Source of the DNA: Sanghuangporus weigelae
Lineage: Eukaryota > Basidiomycota > Agaricomycetes > Hymenochaetales > Hymenochaetaceae
Assembly: GCA_033182465.1 (NCBI GenBank)
Contig: CP137328.1
Span: 1,612,001-1,676,000, forward strand
Length of the DNA: 64,000 nucleotides
Direction: 5' to 3'
Within the stretch, counting starts at the first letter, position 1. Every line of letters begins with the position of its first letter. The position numbers were made by a program, and so were the translations under genes. The notes under the pieces were generated by a model that did no database searches, was not told where the DNA came from, and saw nothing but the letters and a program-made list of their open reading frames with translations. Of the stretch, positions 11,298 to 24,115 are shown in pieces.

Positions 11298-14200
11298 TCA
11301 TCGCATAAGCTGCTCAGCAATCGCCGCCCGAAGCTTCCGCCGGTGCTTCTGCGCCTTCTCACCCGCGAGCTTATTGATCGCATTCAGCAAGTCTCCTCGT
11401 CTCAGCGGTTCTATTCCACCGAGATCCAATCAATCAGCACTTCTCATCAACGACAAAAAGGGGAGAGAGAAGCAGCAGGGGTACGTACTCGTAATATGGT
11501 CGTCCTAAGTAGATCGATATGAAAGAAGATGCGATGCGTGCGTGCATGGAGGAAGAAGATAGAAAAATTTACGCATGAGATCCGATACACATGAAACACA
11601 TAAACCAATAGGAAGTTAAACGCACCATCCCGGCTTGGAGACATCGTTCCCGATCGCCAATCACTACAGATAAGAAGGAAGGAAGGAAGAAAGCGTTAGC
11701 CAGGTTCGCAACGGAAACAGGACACGACGATATGAGACAAGATAGGAACGTAAGCGTAAGCGAAACGGAGAGTGATGCAGGGAACATATGAATTTGGGAA
11801 TGTTAGGCACGAAGACCGGGGATAACGAACGAACGGGAAGAATGAAACGGGAAATCCAAAGGAGCAAGAAGATCAAAGAGAAAAAAAAACTTCAACACGT
11901 ACTGGCATGAGCAGTGAGCGCGATGATAGGAGTCCGGTCCAGACCCTCGTGCAGCTCGAACGCGCGAATAAGCTCCGTCGCTTCCATTCCTCCCATGAAC
12001 GGCATCGATACGTCCATCTGCGCAAAGAAAGAAAAGGCGTGAGTCATCGATGAGTCAATATCCTCGAATCAGGAGTCCCGGGGGAAAGGGGAGAACCCTC
12101 GAAGACCGACTAACTGAATTGAAATGAAGGAAATGAAATACATACGAGGATAATATCAAACGGCCGCCCCTGCGCAACGCGCAACTTGTACGAATCCACC
12201 GCCAGGCTCCCGTTCTCCGCAATCTCCACCGCGTGCCCGTACTTCTCCAGAATCTTCACTGCCAGCTTCTGGTTCACCAGATTATCCTCCGCGAGCAGTA
12301 TGTCGAACGTCACGTCGTTCGGCGCAGCCACCGGCGAGACCGTGTTGCTCTCCAACGCGCTTATCAGAGCCGCGGAGAGATCTTGCGCGGTCGCGGGCGT
12401 GGTCACCTGCGATGAGATGCTGTTGTCCAAACACCATTTCACTATGTACAGAAATTGGTATGTACGAGTTAGCTCGTTTATGGAAGGGAAGAGGTTAGCA
12501 TGCATACAGTTCAATCTGTGTATTGACTGGATAAGGTGGAGAAAACCTCGTGTGAGTAACACAGATACGCACATGTGTGTAAAATCACGCACCGGGGCGA
12601 GTAATACTATAGGTATGTATCGGAGGTGTTCGTATTCTCGGATCTGCTCCGTCTGTAGAAATCAAGCAATGAGCATCCACGTCCCATGAAGAAAGAAGAA
12701 AGAATTAATAAAAAACACATACCACAGTCAACGAATCCACCAAGATCGTATCAATATGCGGGCATCGCTCCTTGTCTGCAACCTGCACGACGTCCTTCAC
12801 CACATACGGCTTCAGGCCCAGATCCGATATCCGATCCGCCACGCCCGTCCTGTCCCCAAGCGTATCGACAAACAAAATCGCGCGTCTCGCGAAGGGCTGC
12901 ATCTTCGCGAGCACGCTCTCCATGGAGGACAGCGAGACTTGGGAGGTGATGGTGAAGAAGAACTTGCTGCCCTTCCCGAGCTCGCTCTCCACCCACATGT
13001 TGCCGGTCATGAGCGAGACGAGCCGCTTGGAGATGGACAGCCCGAGCCCCGTACCACCGTACTCCTATATTCAAGTATACATATACATATATATCTATCA
13101 GTGCTCAATTCATATAGTGACAAAAAAGCTGAAAACTTACTCTCGTCGTTGACCCATCCGCCTGACAGAACGTGTCGAAAATCAAGTTCAACTTATCCTT
13201 CGCGATCCCAATGCCCGTATCGGAGACGCAGAACTCCAACTTCACCGTCGTCTCCTCGATCGACACGAGCCTGCACGCAAGCGCGACATGGCCCTTCCTC
13301 GTCACCTTGCTCGGCGTGAACTTGATCGCGTTGCCGACGAGGTTCGTGATAACCTGTCGGAGGCGCAGGGAATCGCCGATAAGCTGGTCTGGGATGTCCG
13401 GGTCGACGTCGTACGTCAGGTCGAGGTTGTTCTGCGAGGCGCGCACGACGAGCGTCTTGAGGATCCCGAAGACGGTGTGTCGTAATGAGTACGAGACCTG
13501 CTCCATCGTCATACGACCAGCCTCGACTGCATTTCAAATCAGTTGCCCGGAAACAGAAAAGTCAAAAACAAAAGACCACCCACTCTTCGAAATATCCAAA
13601 ATATCATCAATAATAAGCAGTAACGACCTCGCAAGGCTATGCACAAGCAACAAGCTCTCCCTCTGGCTCCTATTCAGATCACTATCCAGGGTAAGCTCCG
13701 TCATCCCAATGATGCCATTCATCGGCGTCCTAATCTCATGGGACATATTCGCCAGGAACTCCGACTTGCTCCTGTTCGCCAACTCCGCCGCTTCACGCGC
13801 AGCGGTGTTCTTCTGGATCGACTCGCGCAGGTTGTACACCATCTGGTTGATCTGCGTCTTGAGCGAGTCCATCTCGCCCGAGGCCTCGACGGTGATAAAG
13901 CGCGTAAAGTCCCCGTCCATGGCTGCCGCGCTGATCTGCGCGAACCCTCGGACTTGCGTCGTCAGGTTCCCGGCCATCGTGTTCACGGCCATGCTAGCGA
14001 AAAAGAATTCCGCAGTATGCATTTAAAAGAGATCACGGGTCGACGGGATGTGGTGATGATATTGTTGCCACGACCAACATAACGGAGTTACCATTCCCGT
14101 TCCCCCAACGACAAAAGGTTCGCGGAAGGATCGTCCGAAGCAGCCAAGAAAAAGAAAGGTCAATAAAGAAGAAGGGAAGAAGTCAAAAGTCAGCTCCGAA

Positions 14201-17197
14201 AGTTCTCGACCTCAATTCAAAAAAAGATGAATATAAACATCGACGTACGTGATCTCCTGCCACGTCCCCTGCACATTGCCCACCTCCGCCTGGACGCCCA
14301 GCTTACCCTCCGTACCGACCTCCCGCGCGACCTTGGTGACTTCAGCAGAGAACATCGCGAGCTGGTCGATCATGCCGTTGATGGTGTTGACGAGGTCCAG
14401 GATCTCGCCCTGCACGCTCACGCCCGTGATCTTCTGCGTCAGGTCGCCCTTCGCGACCGCCGTCGTCGCCACCGCGATCGTGCGCACTTGTAAGGTCAAC
14501 TACACGGCGAAACAGAAATCAGTACTTTTACGAGTATGAATGATAGTGTAGTGTGAGAGCAACGCACATTAGCAGCCATAGCGTTCACATTATCCGTCAA
14601 GTCCTTCCACGTCCCGCCCACATTCGTCACCCGCGCCTGCCCACCGAGCCGCCCCTCCGTCCCGACCTCCCTCGCAAGCCGCGTCACCTCGTCCGCAAAC
14701 ACCCGCAACGACTCCGTCATTCCGTTCACCGTCTCCTTCAGATCGAGTATCTCCCCGCGCACGTCGACGGTGATCTTCTTCGTCAGGTCGCCGCCGGCAA
14801 CGGCCTTGGTCACCTCTGTGATCGAGCGCACTTGGTCCGTGAGGTTCATAGCCATCAGGTTGACGTTATCCGTGAGGCTCTACGGTCAACAAAGACAACC
14901 AAAATCAGCAACCAAAGAAAAGATTGTTGTTATCATGACCGACCTTCCACACTCCCTGCACGATAGGTACAACAGCCTGCCCACCAAGCTTGCCCTCCGT
15001 ACCGACCTCGATCGAAACACGGATGACCTCATTCGCAAGGGACGAAAGCTGCGCAACCATACTATTCACGGTCTCCTTCAAATCGAGCATCTCACCCTGC
15101 ACGTCGACGTCGACGACCTTAGACAAGTTCCCATGCGCGACGGCCTTCGTCACCTCCGAGATCGAGCGCACTTGGTTCGTCAGGTTGCTCGCCATTTTCT
15201 AGTTAATAGCATTAGTCGTCTTCTTCGTTCTTCGAAGAGACATTGGGGAGACCTACGTTGACATTGAGCGTCAAATCCGCCCACGTCCCCTGCACACCCT
15301 CCACGCGCGCCTGTCCACCGAGGATACCCTGCGTGCCGACCTGGAGCGCCACACGCGTGACCTCGCTCGCAAACGTGCTGAGCTGGTCTATCATGGAGTT
15401 GACTGTCTCCTTCAGTGTCGCCATCTCGCCCTCAACTTGGATCTCGACCTTCTGCGTCAAGTCGCCCCGCGCGACGGCGGTCGTCACAAAAGCGATGGAC
15501 CGGACTTGGTTCGTCAGGTTCGAACACATCCGATTGACCTGTTCGTCACCAAAGAAGTAAGCAAACAGTGATGATACGATGAGGCCGCATTTACGTACGT
15601 TAACCGTAAGCTGCTCCCATACACCCTCTACGTCCGGAACGACTGCCTGACCGCCCAATTTACCCTGACTGCCTACTTCCAGCGTGACTCGCGTCACTTC
15701 CGTAGCCAGCGCCCGAAGTCGAATTACCATGCCATTAACCGTGTTTTTCAAATCCAAGATCTCGCCACTACAATCGACATCTATTTGCTTAGAGAGATCT
15801 CCGAGAGCGACAGCTTTTGTGACCTGAGCGATAGACCGGACCTGCGACGTAAGATTGGCAGCGAGACGATTGACGACACCAGTAAGCTCGCGCCATGTAC
15901 CCTCTACGTCAAGCACCAACGCTTGGCCGCCGAGTTTACTATATGCGCGTAGTTAGCCTACGTAGATCGTACCTCATACAACAATCAAGCAAATACGTAC
16001 CCTTCTGTACCAACCTCCTGACTGACTCGAGTAACCTCCTTTGCGAATTGTCCCAAGTTGTCCACCTACGGATCATGAGGAATTTTCCGTTCAATTAAAG
16101 GAAGATAGACGTACCATAGTATTAATGACTTCCTTGAGTTGGATCATGACGTTACCCTGGACGGGCACGGTGATCTTCTGCGAGAGGTCGCCGCGCGCGA
16201 CAGCCTGGCACACACGAGAGACGTCCTGGATTTGAGTCTTTAAGAGTTTGAGTTCCTCCATCGCGCTCAGGCCGCCCTCAATCGCCGCGGTAGCGAGCGG
16301 GCCGGTAGCGGGGACGACGAAGGGGCTGTCGCCGGGAGTGCGATTCATGTAAAAGTCGAAATCCTGAGAGAGTGGGAAGCCGTTGAGCGCGTGGCCACAG
16401 TAAGGGCACTTGGGCTGCTCGGTGACCGATGTGACGGGCTCGCTGCGCGCGCTGCTCATGGACTGCGGCAGGCTGCGCTCGAAAATCTTCGCGGGGTCGA
16501 TTTCGGTCTTGAGGCCCTCGAGGGAGATGGTCATCGGTGTCGGCTTGGCGCGCTTCTTCCTGTCTCTCCGCAGACCCATCGGGGCCTCGCGGTGCCGAGG
16601 CGCATTCGGCTGGCGGATTTGATGGTTCTGCTGCTCCACCTCCGCGCCGTCGTTTGTGTCCATAGCGTCCGCTTCGGAGGCATCGCACATATCAAAGTCG
16701 GCTGTGGTAGAGGACGAATCTGGGGACGACTGTCGATGATGGGCATGCGCATCATTGACGCTATAATGGCTGCAGCTGCTCGTCGTGCTGTCTGTCAGCG
16801 TAGATTGCGAGTGGGCGCGAGTTTTATAGACCAACTTGACACCATTGCTCGAAGTATTATTATCATATAAGGAGAGGTCCTCGAGCTCTACGCTGCGCCT
16901 CTTCTTGGGTTGGCCCGCGAGGGCGGATGACTCCCAGACGGAGTCCTGCATTCTAGCGAACTTGAGTGCGTCCTCTGCAGCATACATTCTGCGAGCCATC
17001 GCCGAGAGGGAGCGGAGGATAGAATCCGTCTGCCAGCTAGTCGGGCCGTCGTAGCGCGGGACTGGGCTCGAGCCAGGACCCGGGCCGAGTTCGTAAAGGG
17101 AGAGAACGGCGACGAGATGAGAAAGAAAGGGGTCGTTGTGAGCTGCGACGACGCCGACGCTGTCTGCAGCGCCGTAAGCGTCGGGGAAGTCTGACAT
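11298..17197 (-). CDS. NIK1: Group III hybrid histidine kinase with HAMP repeats (NIK1 type)
   Basis: Cytoplasmic osmosensing hybrid kinase of the Nik1/Os-1 class, upstream of the HOG MAP-kinase cascade; this class is the target of phenylpyrrole and dicarboximide fungicides. I read 17 exons, 1460 aa. Exons (minus): 17197-16115, 16065-16001, 15938-15599, 15538-15257, 15198-14944, 14879-14568, 14499-14249, 13993-13584, 13526-13141, 13064-12723, 12652-12593, 12526-12508, 12441-12146, 12017-11903, 11663-11626, 11504-11489, 11410-11298. In order the protein has a disordered N-terminus, about seven HAMP units (about 330-925), an H-box with [12 protein letters not shown] (His about 948), an ATPase with [16 protein letters not shown] and GTGLGLSI, and a receiver with LLAEDN, the phospho-acceptor in ILMDVSMP (Asp about 1369) and ITKP. 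All catalytic motifs are intact. Exons of 16 and 19 nt are needed to complete the receiver and the linker before it. The 254-nt intron 14248-13994 is the least certain junction. Confidence 0.95.
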
Positions 17198-19409
17198 TGT
17201 GGAAAGAGGAAAAACGAGTCCTCGACGACGAAATCGAGCGAGCGAGCGAGTGAATAGAGAGAGAGAGGCGTACCCGTGGGAAGCTCTTGCCTTTCGTACC
17301 GATAATATTTAATTCAGTTATTCCTTTTCTGGAAAGAAAATCTTAAATTCTAATCAATCACATAATCCGTGAAACTCACTCTGGTAATCATGCAGCACCT
17401 TTGCCTCATGATGCCTGAGTCGGCAACCTCTTACTCAACATCATCATCATCTCTCTCACAGATCTCATCAAAAATACTCCACTACACTCTAGAAAACGTT
17501 TCTTATCGATTCTCTCTCTCTTTTCGGCACCTGTTTTTCCCCTCAGCGCTATTCGACGCGACGGAAACGGAAGCAGAAGTTGTGTATGTGCATATGATCC
17601 GAACCAGTCAGTGACGACAAAAAAAAACGGCGAAAAGGCACTCCACTATTACTACTCGTCAAAAGGGCTCCTCGCGCCGAATTCCGGTATCACGGAATAT
17701 CTTTGACGCTTAACGAAGAGAAGTCACGACGAAAGCGAAATGCGATCTTTTCGTTTACCTCAAGTAAAGGAATACCTGCTACCCGCAGAAACGCCTTGCG
17801 AGTCGAGCCTCGAGTCAACGATCTTCATCTTCACCAGGCGCCGGCCGACGTAAGTGGCACAAGCTCCCACCTAACTCTTCTGCTTCTTGCTATCAAATAA
17901 GGTACATCGCCCCATAGGTCCCACCCGCTCTACCTTCACTCGAAGTTTATCAAGTAGGTTTCGTCCGGCGGCGACGTCGGCAGCGAAAGAAAGGGACAAC
18001 GCTTCTTTATGTCCTCGTGCACACGACACGAGATAGAAAAGTGCCAAGTCGCTTTTTTCTCGGCTTGTTCCCGTCTTGCTTCTGTGCTTCTGTGCTTCTG
18101 TAGTGTGCTGTACTGTTCCACTCAGGTAACTCTACTCTGCATACTAGTAGTATAGCTGCACGGTTTCCTGACTGAGCGAAAAGCTTCTCGAATCCTTCGA
18201 TCTACTCTACTGTACCAGTACCAGTAAGTCCCATTTACTATAAGTGTACTGTACATCCGATTCTGAATCTGAACTCTGGATGGATAATGACCTACATAGT
18301 CGGTGGCATCCCCTGCCGAACGTGCAGGTGACCCAATCCGAACATCCATCCAACCGAATCCTCTCCTCTCCCCTGCAGGGAAAGCTTCCGACGATGTCGT
18401 GATGTCGCGAAATCTCGCGCGGCGTTGAGACAGAGGCCCACATGACTCATAGCCTTTCTTCGTGTGAGTAAGTAAGTTGTGTAGTCTACGTGTATCATCT
18501 TTTCTGTACGTACTGTTGAAACGTGCCCGTCCAGCTTCCAAGTGGAATACAATACAATACTATACTATACATAAATAACCTATCAATCATGCACGAGTAC
18601 GAGTCCCGAGGGCATCCAATCCAATCCCATCTCTGTATCCACACACGTCCAATATTAATGAGATAGATAGATATGCACATTAATATTGTGATTTGTATTC
18701 CCATTCAATGCACCCGATATCTTTCATCTCGATCTCGGAAAGCAAGCAAAGACAAACGCAATAAACACCCACAAAAGAAATCTGAACCTGCATATATACA
18801 TATGTATGTACAATGCGCCGAATATGTGTGTACTGTATGTGTGAATGAAAGCTCTCGCAGCTGCATGGAATGCTTGGTATATGATAGGGGTCCGGCACGT
18901 CCGTCCATCCCTAAACTCCCTATCATACAATACAATCAGAAACGATCAATCAATCGATCATCGACTCACACGAGAGGAGACGCTTGAAGAGGGGATCTGC
19001 AGTTAAGCGACTCGGAACTTGGTGCTTGAAATTGATACTTACTTACATACGTTGGCTCAGAATTAAAGAGAGGTGAGCAGATTGAACTGAAGACGATTAC
19101 ATTACATTGATTACTGTCTACTGATTAGAGCGATATGAATGCGTATACTTTTACTACTCTATACTAATATACAACGAGTAGATATGGTATTTTATACAAC
19201 AAAATTGTCATTCGTCCCTTCAGGCTTTGTGCGTTTCCGATTCGGATCGGATTCGATATGCCGGAACCTTATATATATGTGTGTGTGTATTTGATGATGT
19301 ATAAATACGGACAAACAAAAAGTATCAAACCTAAACCTACTTTTAGTAAGTGTTATGATGTATGTTACTGGTTGATATGGATCGTCAGCACTCAAAGGTC
19401 TAGAACTAG

Positions 19410-19437
19410 ATAGACAGACGGACAGACGGACAGACGG
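19410..19437. repeat. ACGGACAG tandem repeat
   Basis: Four short head-to-tail copies of a GACGGACA-type unit in the long intergenic stretch upstream of NIK1. Confidence 0.7.
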
Positions 19438-21367
19438 TTGTTTATACATTCTGTAATGGATATCAGAGGTAGTGACAATATTAATGACTTACACCTTCCC
19501 ACTCATCCTAAATAAGAAAACAAAAGAAAGTGACACCCATTTCGATGCGAAAGTTCAATATGGAATGGAATAGGAATTGGAATGGAATGGAGGGGAAGCT
19601 GGCAGATATTCCAAACCCAGTCAGTGATAGCAAAGCAAGTCTTTTCCCCGAGTAACTTACTCACTCCCCACCTCCACGTCTACTACAGACTCTTTACACT
19701 TTCTGTTTGCCGTTCGACCTACTAGACTCGGCTCGTTTCTGATACGCATCTCCGGATATCATTGATATTGTGAGTGGAATGTCTTACGCCATCCCACTCG
19801 GTCTGGGTAAGAAGACAAAAGAACGAAAGACCTCGTTTGATGCGATATATCAACTGCATGCAATTGACAATAGCAAACTTGAAATCGAAGCGGTTTTCTT
19901 TCCTTCTCGTATTCTTTATCCACTAAACACAATACAAAACTACTTACTCACTCCCACATCCACGTCTAGACTCTGGTACGATCTAGACTCTCTCCTCGAC
20001 CTCCAATCCAAAGACGGGTCTGGGATGTCGGATCTACGTACAACCCCACAATACGCACGTTCGGCGAACCAGTACCCAAATAACAGAGTTCTGCGCTCTG
20101 TGTATTTGAACTTGAATGAGTGGGGTCTGGAACAGATACTCAAGTTTGGCGAGGAATCTAGAGCAGAGCAGAGCGGGACTGAATCTGGGTCTGGGTCTGA
20201 TGCGACTCAGAGAACATAACTCCCGAAACGAAACACTTATTCGAAGGGAGACCGAGCAAAACCCATGCGCATAGCGCTTCGTTCGCTCCGAGTCGGGTTC
20301 TCAAGTATACATACAAACTGCTTCGTGATTAGAGTTGATTCGAACCCCGAATCCAAAGTCGGAGGGTGTACTTGACGAGCGACGATATTTGTGGTAGATT
20401 AAAAGCTTATGAGCCGAAAGTGGACGGACGGCGATGAAGAGGTCTAGCTGACATCCATCCACGCGTCCATCCATCTATCCGTAGATAGTAGGAGTTAGGA
20501 AGGTAACTGGTAATTGGTGCCCGGCATTTTGGAACGGTTTCATGCAAGCTCGTTACCCGGATTCACATGTGCTACTACGTAGTAGTACGGACTGTATAGA
20601 GTCGTTTACACATTCGACATCCCAGCCTCTCAAAAGCCACTCGTACTTCCAAAAAAAAAATACTTCGCATGTCAGTCATGAGTATTCTGTAGTTGCCACA
20701 GAGACACCGTAAGATTAACCACAAGAACTCGCATTTCGCATTTCGCATTCAAAGATTCGCTGAACCCCTCACACGACTCAAGTCAAGTCACAAGGGGGAC
20801 AAAAGACGCACAAGCACAGGTAAGGTATCGTATTCGCGTACTACTACCACCAAGAAAAGAAAAGAAAATCGCCAAAAGAAAAGCAATCACTGAGCGAATC
20901 GCGCTGAATCACGCGTTGTGTTGTGGTGAAGGCAATAGTAAGGCAGGAAGGCAAACAAGGCAAGGACAAGGTAATCGTCAAGCCGACAAACGGAGAAGGG
21001 GGTATACAACGACATGCCTGCCAGAGACGTATAAAAGGCAGAAAGGTAAAAAGACGATGAAGTGATCATAAACTAATCATGATCGTGTGAAAAGGCTCTC
21101 TTCGACGACGCCTCTGGGGGAGTCGTCGACCTAGGAGAGCCAAAGTGTAAAAGATTAACAGACAATAAGAAAAGAAAAGCCGATTTGAAGGATGAGGACT
21201 AAAGCACATGGAGGGTTCGAATCAAGGAAGAAAGATGAATCGAGGATGAAATAGAGAAAACCAGGACAAGTGAAGCGGTATTATGAACTTGAGAATGTCG
21301 TTCGCTCTGCTTTGGTCTTTCAACTTCAACTTCAACCTCGAAACTTCGTAGGGACGATGGAAAAGGA

Positions 21368-21391
21368 TGAACGAACGAACGAACGAACAAC
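21368..21391. repeat. (AACG)n microsatellite
   Basis: Five to six consecutive tetranucleotide units in the 3' flank of the membrane-protein gene. Confidence 0.8.
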
Positions 21392-21615
21392 CGCTTCACA
21401 TAAATATACATAAAATTGTCAGGTCGCAAGAAAAGAGAAAGAAGACAAGAAATGAGAATGACAGGACACCTGAGACGATATGCCTCGGGCAGCATGAGAA
21501 TAAAGGGGGAAGGGATATGGATATAGTTGTACACAACGCGCTCGACTACTTACTCAACTCATCTTCGTCCTGCATCTTAGCATTGCCTGCTTCAAAGCAA
21601 TCCACGGCAACACAA

Positions 21616-23520
21616 TCAATGCGCAGATCCGATATGCGCATCCTCATCAGCATTCTGCGTATCCGTGCTCGAGCGCGTCACAGCCATGCTCTTCCTAAAC
21701 GGGTTCGTATCCGTAGAAGATGAATCGGAGCGCAAACGCGTAGCCGCATTATCCAATCCCATTGCCGTTCCAGGTGCTCCGAACGTCGTCGAAGAGGGCG
21801 GAGGCGAGTACAAAGTCCTCATCGCCGGTCCCGCGGGAGGGGGACTTGTCATCGCAGCGGCGTTCAGCACAGGCATGGGGAACGAGATCGTCGGAGCAGG
21901 CGTACCGGGCGGGGAGGTCATCCCACTTCCACCCGTGCGACGGCGCTCAGCGTACGCACGGAGCATCTGATCCGGCGACATTGCCGCACTGGCAGACAGG
22001 GGAGTCATCGGCATCGCTTCCATAATGGGCGACTTCGCCGTTGCTGCTGGCGGTGGCGCAGCCGGCATGGGCACTGAGGTCTCGACGCGCATGGGCTGAG
22101 ACTGCTGATGTTCGGAACGCGAGAAGAGGAGATCCGCTTGTGCGTCATTCCCCGTGCGCATCAGCGACAACGCGGGCAGGACGGCGTCGAGAGAGGGACG
22201 AGACTCGTTCTCGTCATCTCCGTTCATCCTTGCGCGGATTTCGTCCGCGCTGAGATCGAGAGGTCCGCTGCGCTGAGTCGGGCTCAACATAATAGCGTTG
22301 TTATCGTCAGCATCAGAACTGTTATTTGTCTCGACCTCAGGCACGTACTCCGAGAGACGTGAGGGAATGGGAACCGGTGGGATGTAAGCCGAGTGGAATG
22401 CGCGAGACGGGACACCAGCACGACGAGAATCAACTGAAGGACGGCCACGAGAACCAAGTCCGTCTCCGGTAGAGGTACGAGAGAAGCGAGTGTCGGCAGC
22501 GAAGGAAATGCGAGAAACGCGTCCAGCGCTTCCTGCAGAGGAGGCGATCGGACCACGAAGACCAACACCAGTACGACGAATTTGTCCCATTTCAGGTCGA
22601 CCATCAGACGAGATACCATCACCTGCGTATGCACTTGACGGACGAGGGATACCAACACCAGCATTGCCTGCACCAGACCAGATAGATGCCCTGTTCGGAT
22701 CAGCCACGCTCGCACGGATAGCAGCTTCGGCTCCCTTCACGCTTATGCTGCGCCAATCGCCCGAAATGACCGACATGCGCTTATCGACCATCTCACTCCA
22801 CCTCTTGCGGCGTTTCTCCTCACGCTTGCGGGTGATCTTGATGTACGCGAAGAGCGCCAGAGCGACGGCGAGGAGAGAAAAGATGACAGCTGCTGCAATT
22901 CCACCCTTGGAAATTCCGCCCTTGTCAGTCGTGAGGTTATTCACCTGCGTGACATTTGCGTCGCCCGACGATGTCGTTCCGACGGCCGAGTCATCTGTGT
23001 TCTTGGCGGACGAATCGTACTTGGCTGTCCAGATAGGACCTGGAGGGAGCGAAGCGAAGATCTGTGGGGTACCCGTTTGGACGATGGTAAGTTGCATGTC
23101 GACGGACTCGGTCGAGTTCCACCACTTTGGTTTCAATGTCGCCTGCAGCGGGAAAGGTTATCAAAAGTGCAATAGTTAGAAAGAAGAAAACGACGTACAT
23201 TGTAGCTACCCTTTGTGAAATCGACGTTCTGGAACATTTGAACGAGTGTTGTTGCTTGGTAGGGTGCGTAGAGATAGATGTCGGCACCAGTGATGTTCAA
23301 GCAGCTGGTATCCCAAGCGAACATGACATCGTCGCCTACATCGACGACTTGATCGGCCGAGGGAGCCGTAATGAATCCCGTCGAGCAAGCTATATCCCAA
23401 AAGATCAATATTTGAACACGAATAAAAGGACGAGGACGACGCACAAGCACGTTTTACAGCCTTTTTATGAATGTTCTTGGCAGCACCTGCATGGCCAATA
23501 CGAAAAGTGCCTATAGCCAT
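21616..23520 (-). CDS. Single-pass membrane protein with glycosylated lumenal domain and long cytoplasmic tail
   Basis: Three exons on the minus strand (23520-23445, 23389-23199, 23142-21616) give 597 aa in one frame. Residues about 25-150 form a beta-rich-looking domain with PSADQVVDVGDDVMFAWDT, a WWN motif and several N-x-S/T sites. This resembles the N-terminal lumenal domain of many uncharacterised basidiomycete type I membrane proteins. A single hydrophobic helix (AAAVIFSLLAVALALFAY, about 170-194) is followed by a basic stop-transfer run (RKREEKRRKRW) and a Ser/Pro-rich tail of about 400 residues, probably phosphorylated and disordered. The first exon as modelled (MAIGTFRIGH) lacks a classical signal peptide, which is odd for this topology; the true 5' end may lie further upstream. 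Function unknown. Confidence 0.65.
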
Positions 23521-24115
23521 CGCTGCTGCTTTGTTGTCGTCGTCGTCGAGAAAAGGAATGTGGTGGCCAAGCGGGCCTGGATGAGAAAAGGAGAGAAAGG
23601 ACGAGGTCGTGAAGGAGGCGATAGGCGAGATGGCGGGCAGAGGACAAGCGGGGATGATATCGAAGCGTCGGCTGGGCGCGACTTGATTACCTCATTCCAC
23701 CGACAATCATCCCACGAGGATCGTCAATCACCGAGCTATCTATCCTCCTCCTCCTAGCAACCGCACACTTCATGTCCACTCTCTTATGCAGGGAGTGTCC
23801 CCGAATTGTATCCTTGGATATGCCCTGCATTAACTACTAGACAGACCGAGCGCGAGAGAGCGAACTGCAGAAATCGATTTATAACATCACGAATAAACAT
23901 CCACTCGATTGATACGTGTAACGAATCTTCTTCCAATAAACATGACTGCTCATGAGTTAGTCGCAAGAATCTGCAGCGCTTATGTATATAGTCCCGACAT
24001 CTGTGCCTTGCCAGTATTATGCAAGGTCTCTTGGATCTGCGGGGAAATAAGAAAATGCTGCATTCAAGGTAAATTCACAAAAATGAACAAATAACGAAGG
24101 GTAGTCTAGAAGAGT
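23521..24115. other. intergenic: promoter of the membrane protein and 3' flank of NUP84
   Basis: About 0.6 kb. It contains the upstream region of the membrane-protein gene. From about 23860 on it is the left edge of the tandem duplication described separately. No gene seen. Confidence 0.6.

Larger units (their letters stand above)
17198..21615. other. long gene-free stretch upstream of NIK1
   Basis: About 4.4 kb between the NIK1 start and the stop of the next minus-strand gene, so it holds the NIK1 promoter and 5' UTR and the neighbour's 3' UTR. The region shows TATA-like AT-rich patches, GACAGACGGA-type tandems near 19410-19437, and (AACG)n near 21368-21391. An open frame at about 19770-20219 (+) has no ATG at its start, no domain and poor composition; I do not call it. 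Confidence 0.55.

Noticed and set aside
12756-15261. Many + strand open frames across NIK1
   Set aside because: Shadows of the HAMP repeats; they repeat because the real gene repeats.
19770-20219. Open frame of 149 codons on the + strand in the gap upstream of NIK1
   Set aside because: No ATG at its start, no recognisable domain, no splice signals to a larger gene, and composition similar to surrounding non-coding DNA.
21220-21240. GGTTCGAATC sequence resembling a tRNA T-arm
   Set aside because: No matching A box, anticodon arm or acceptor stem can be built around it.
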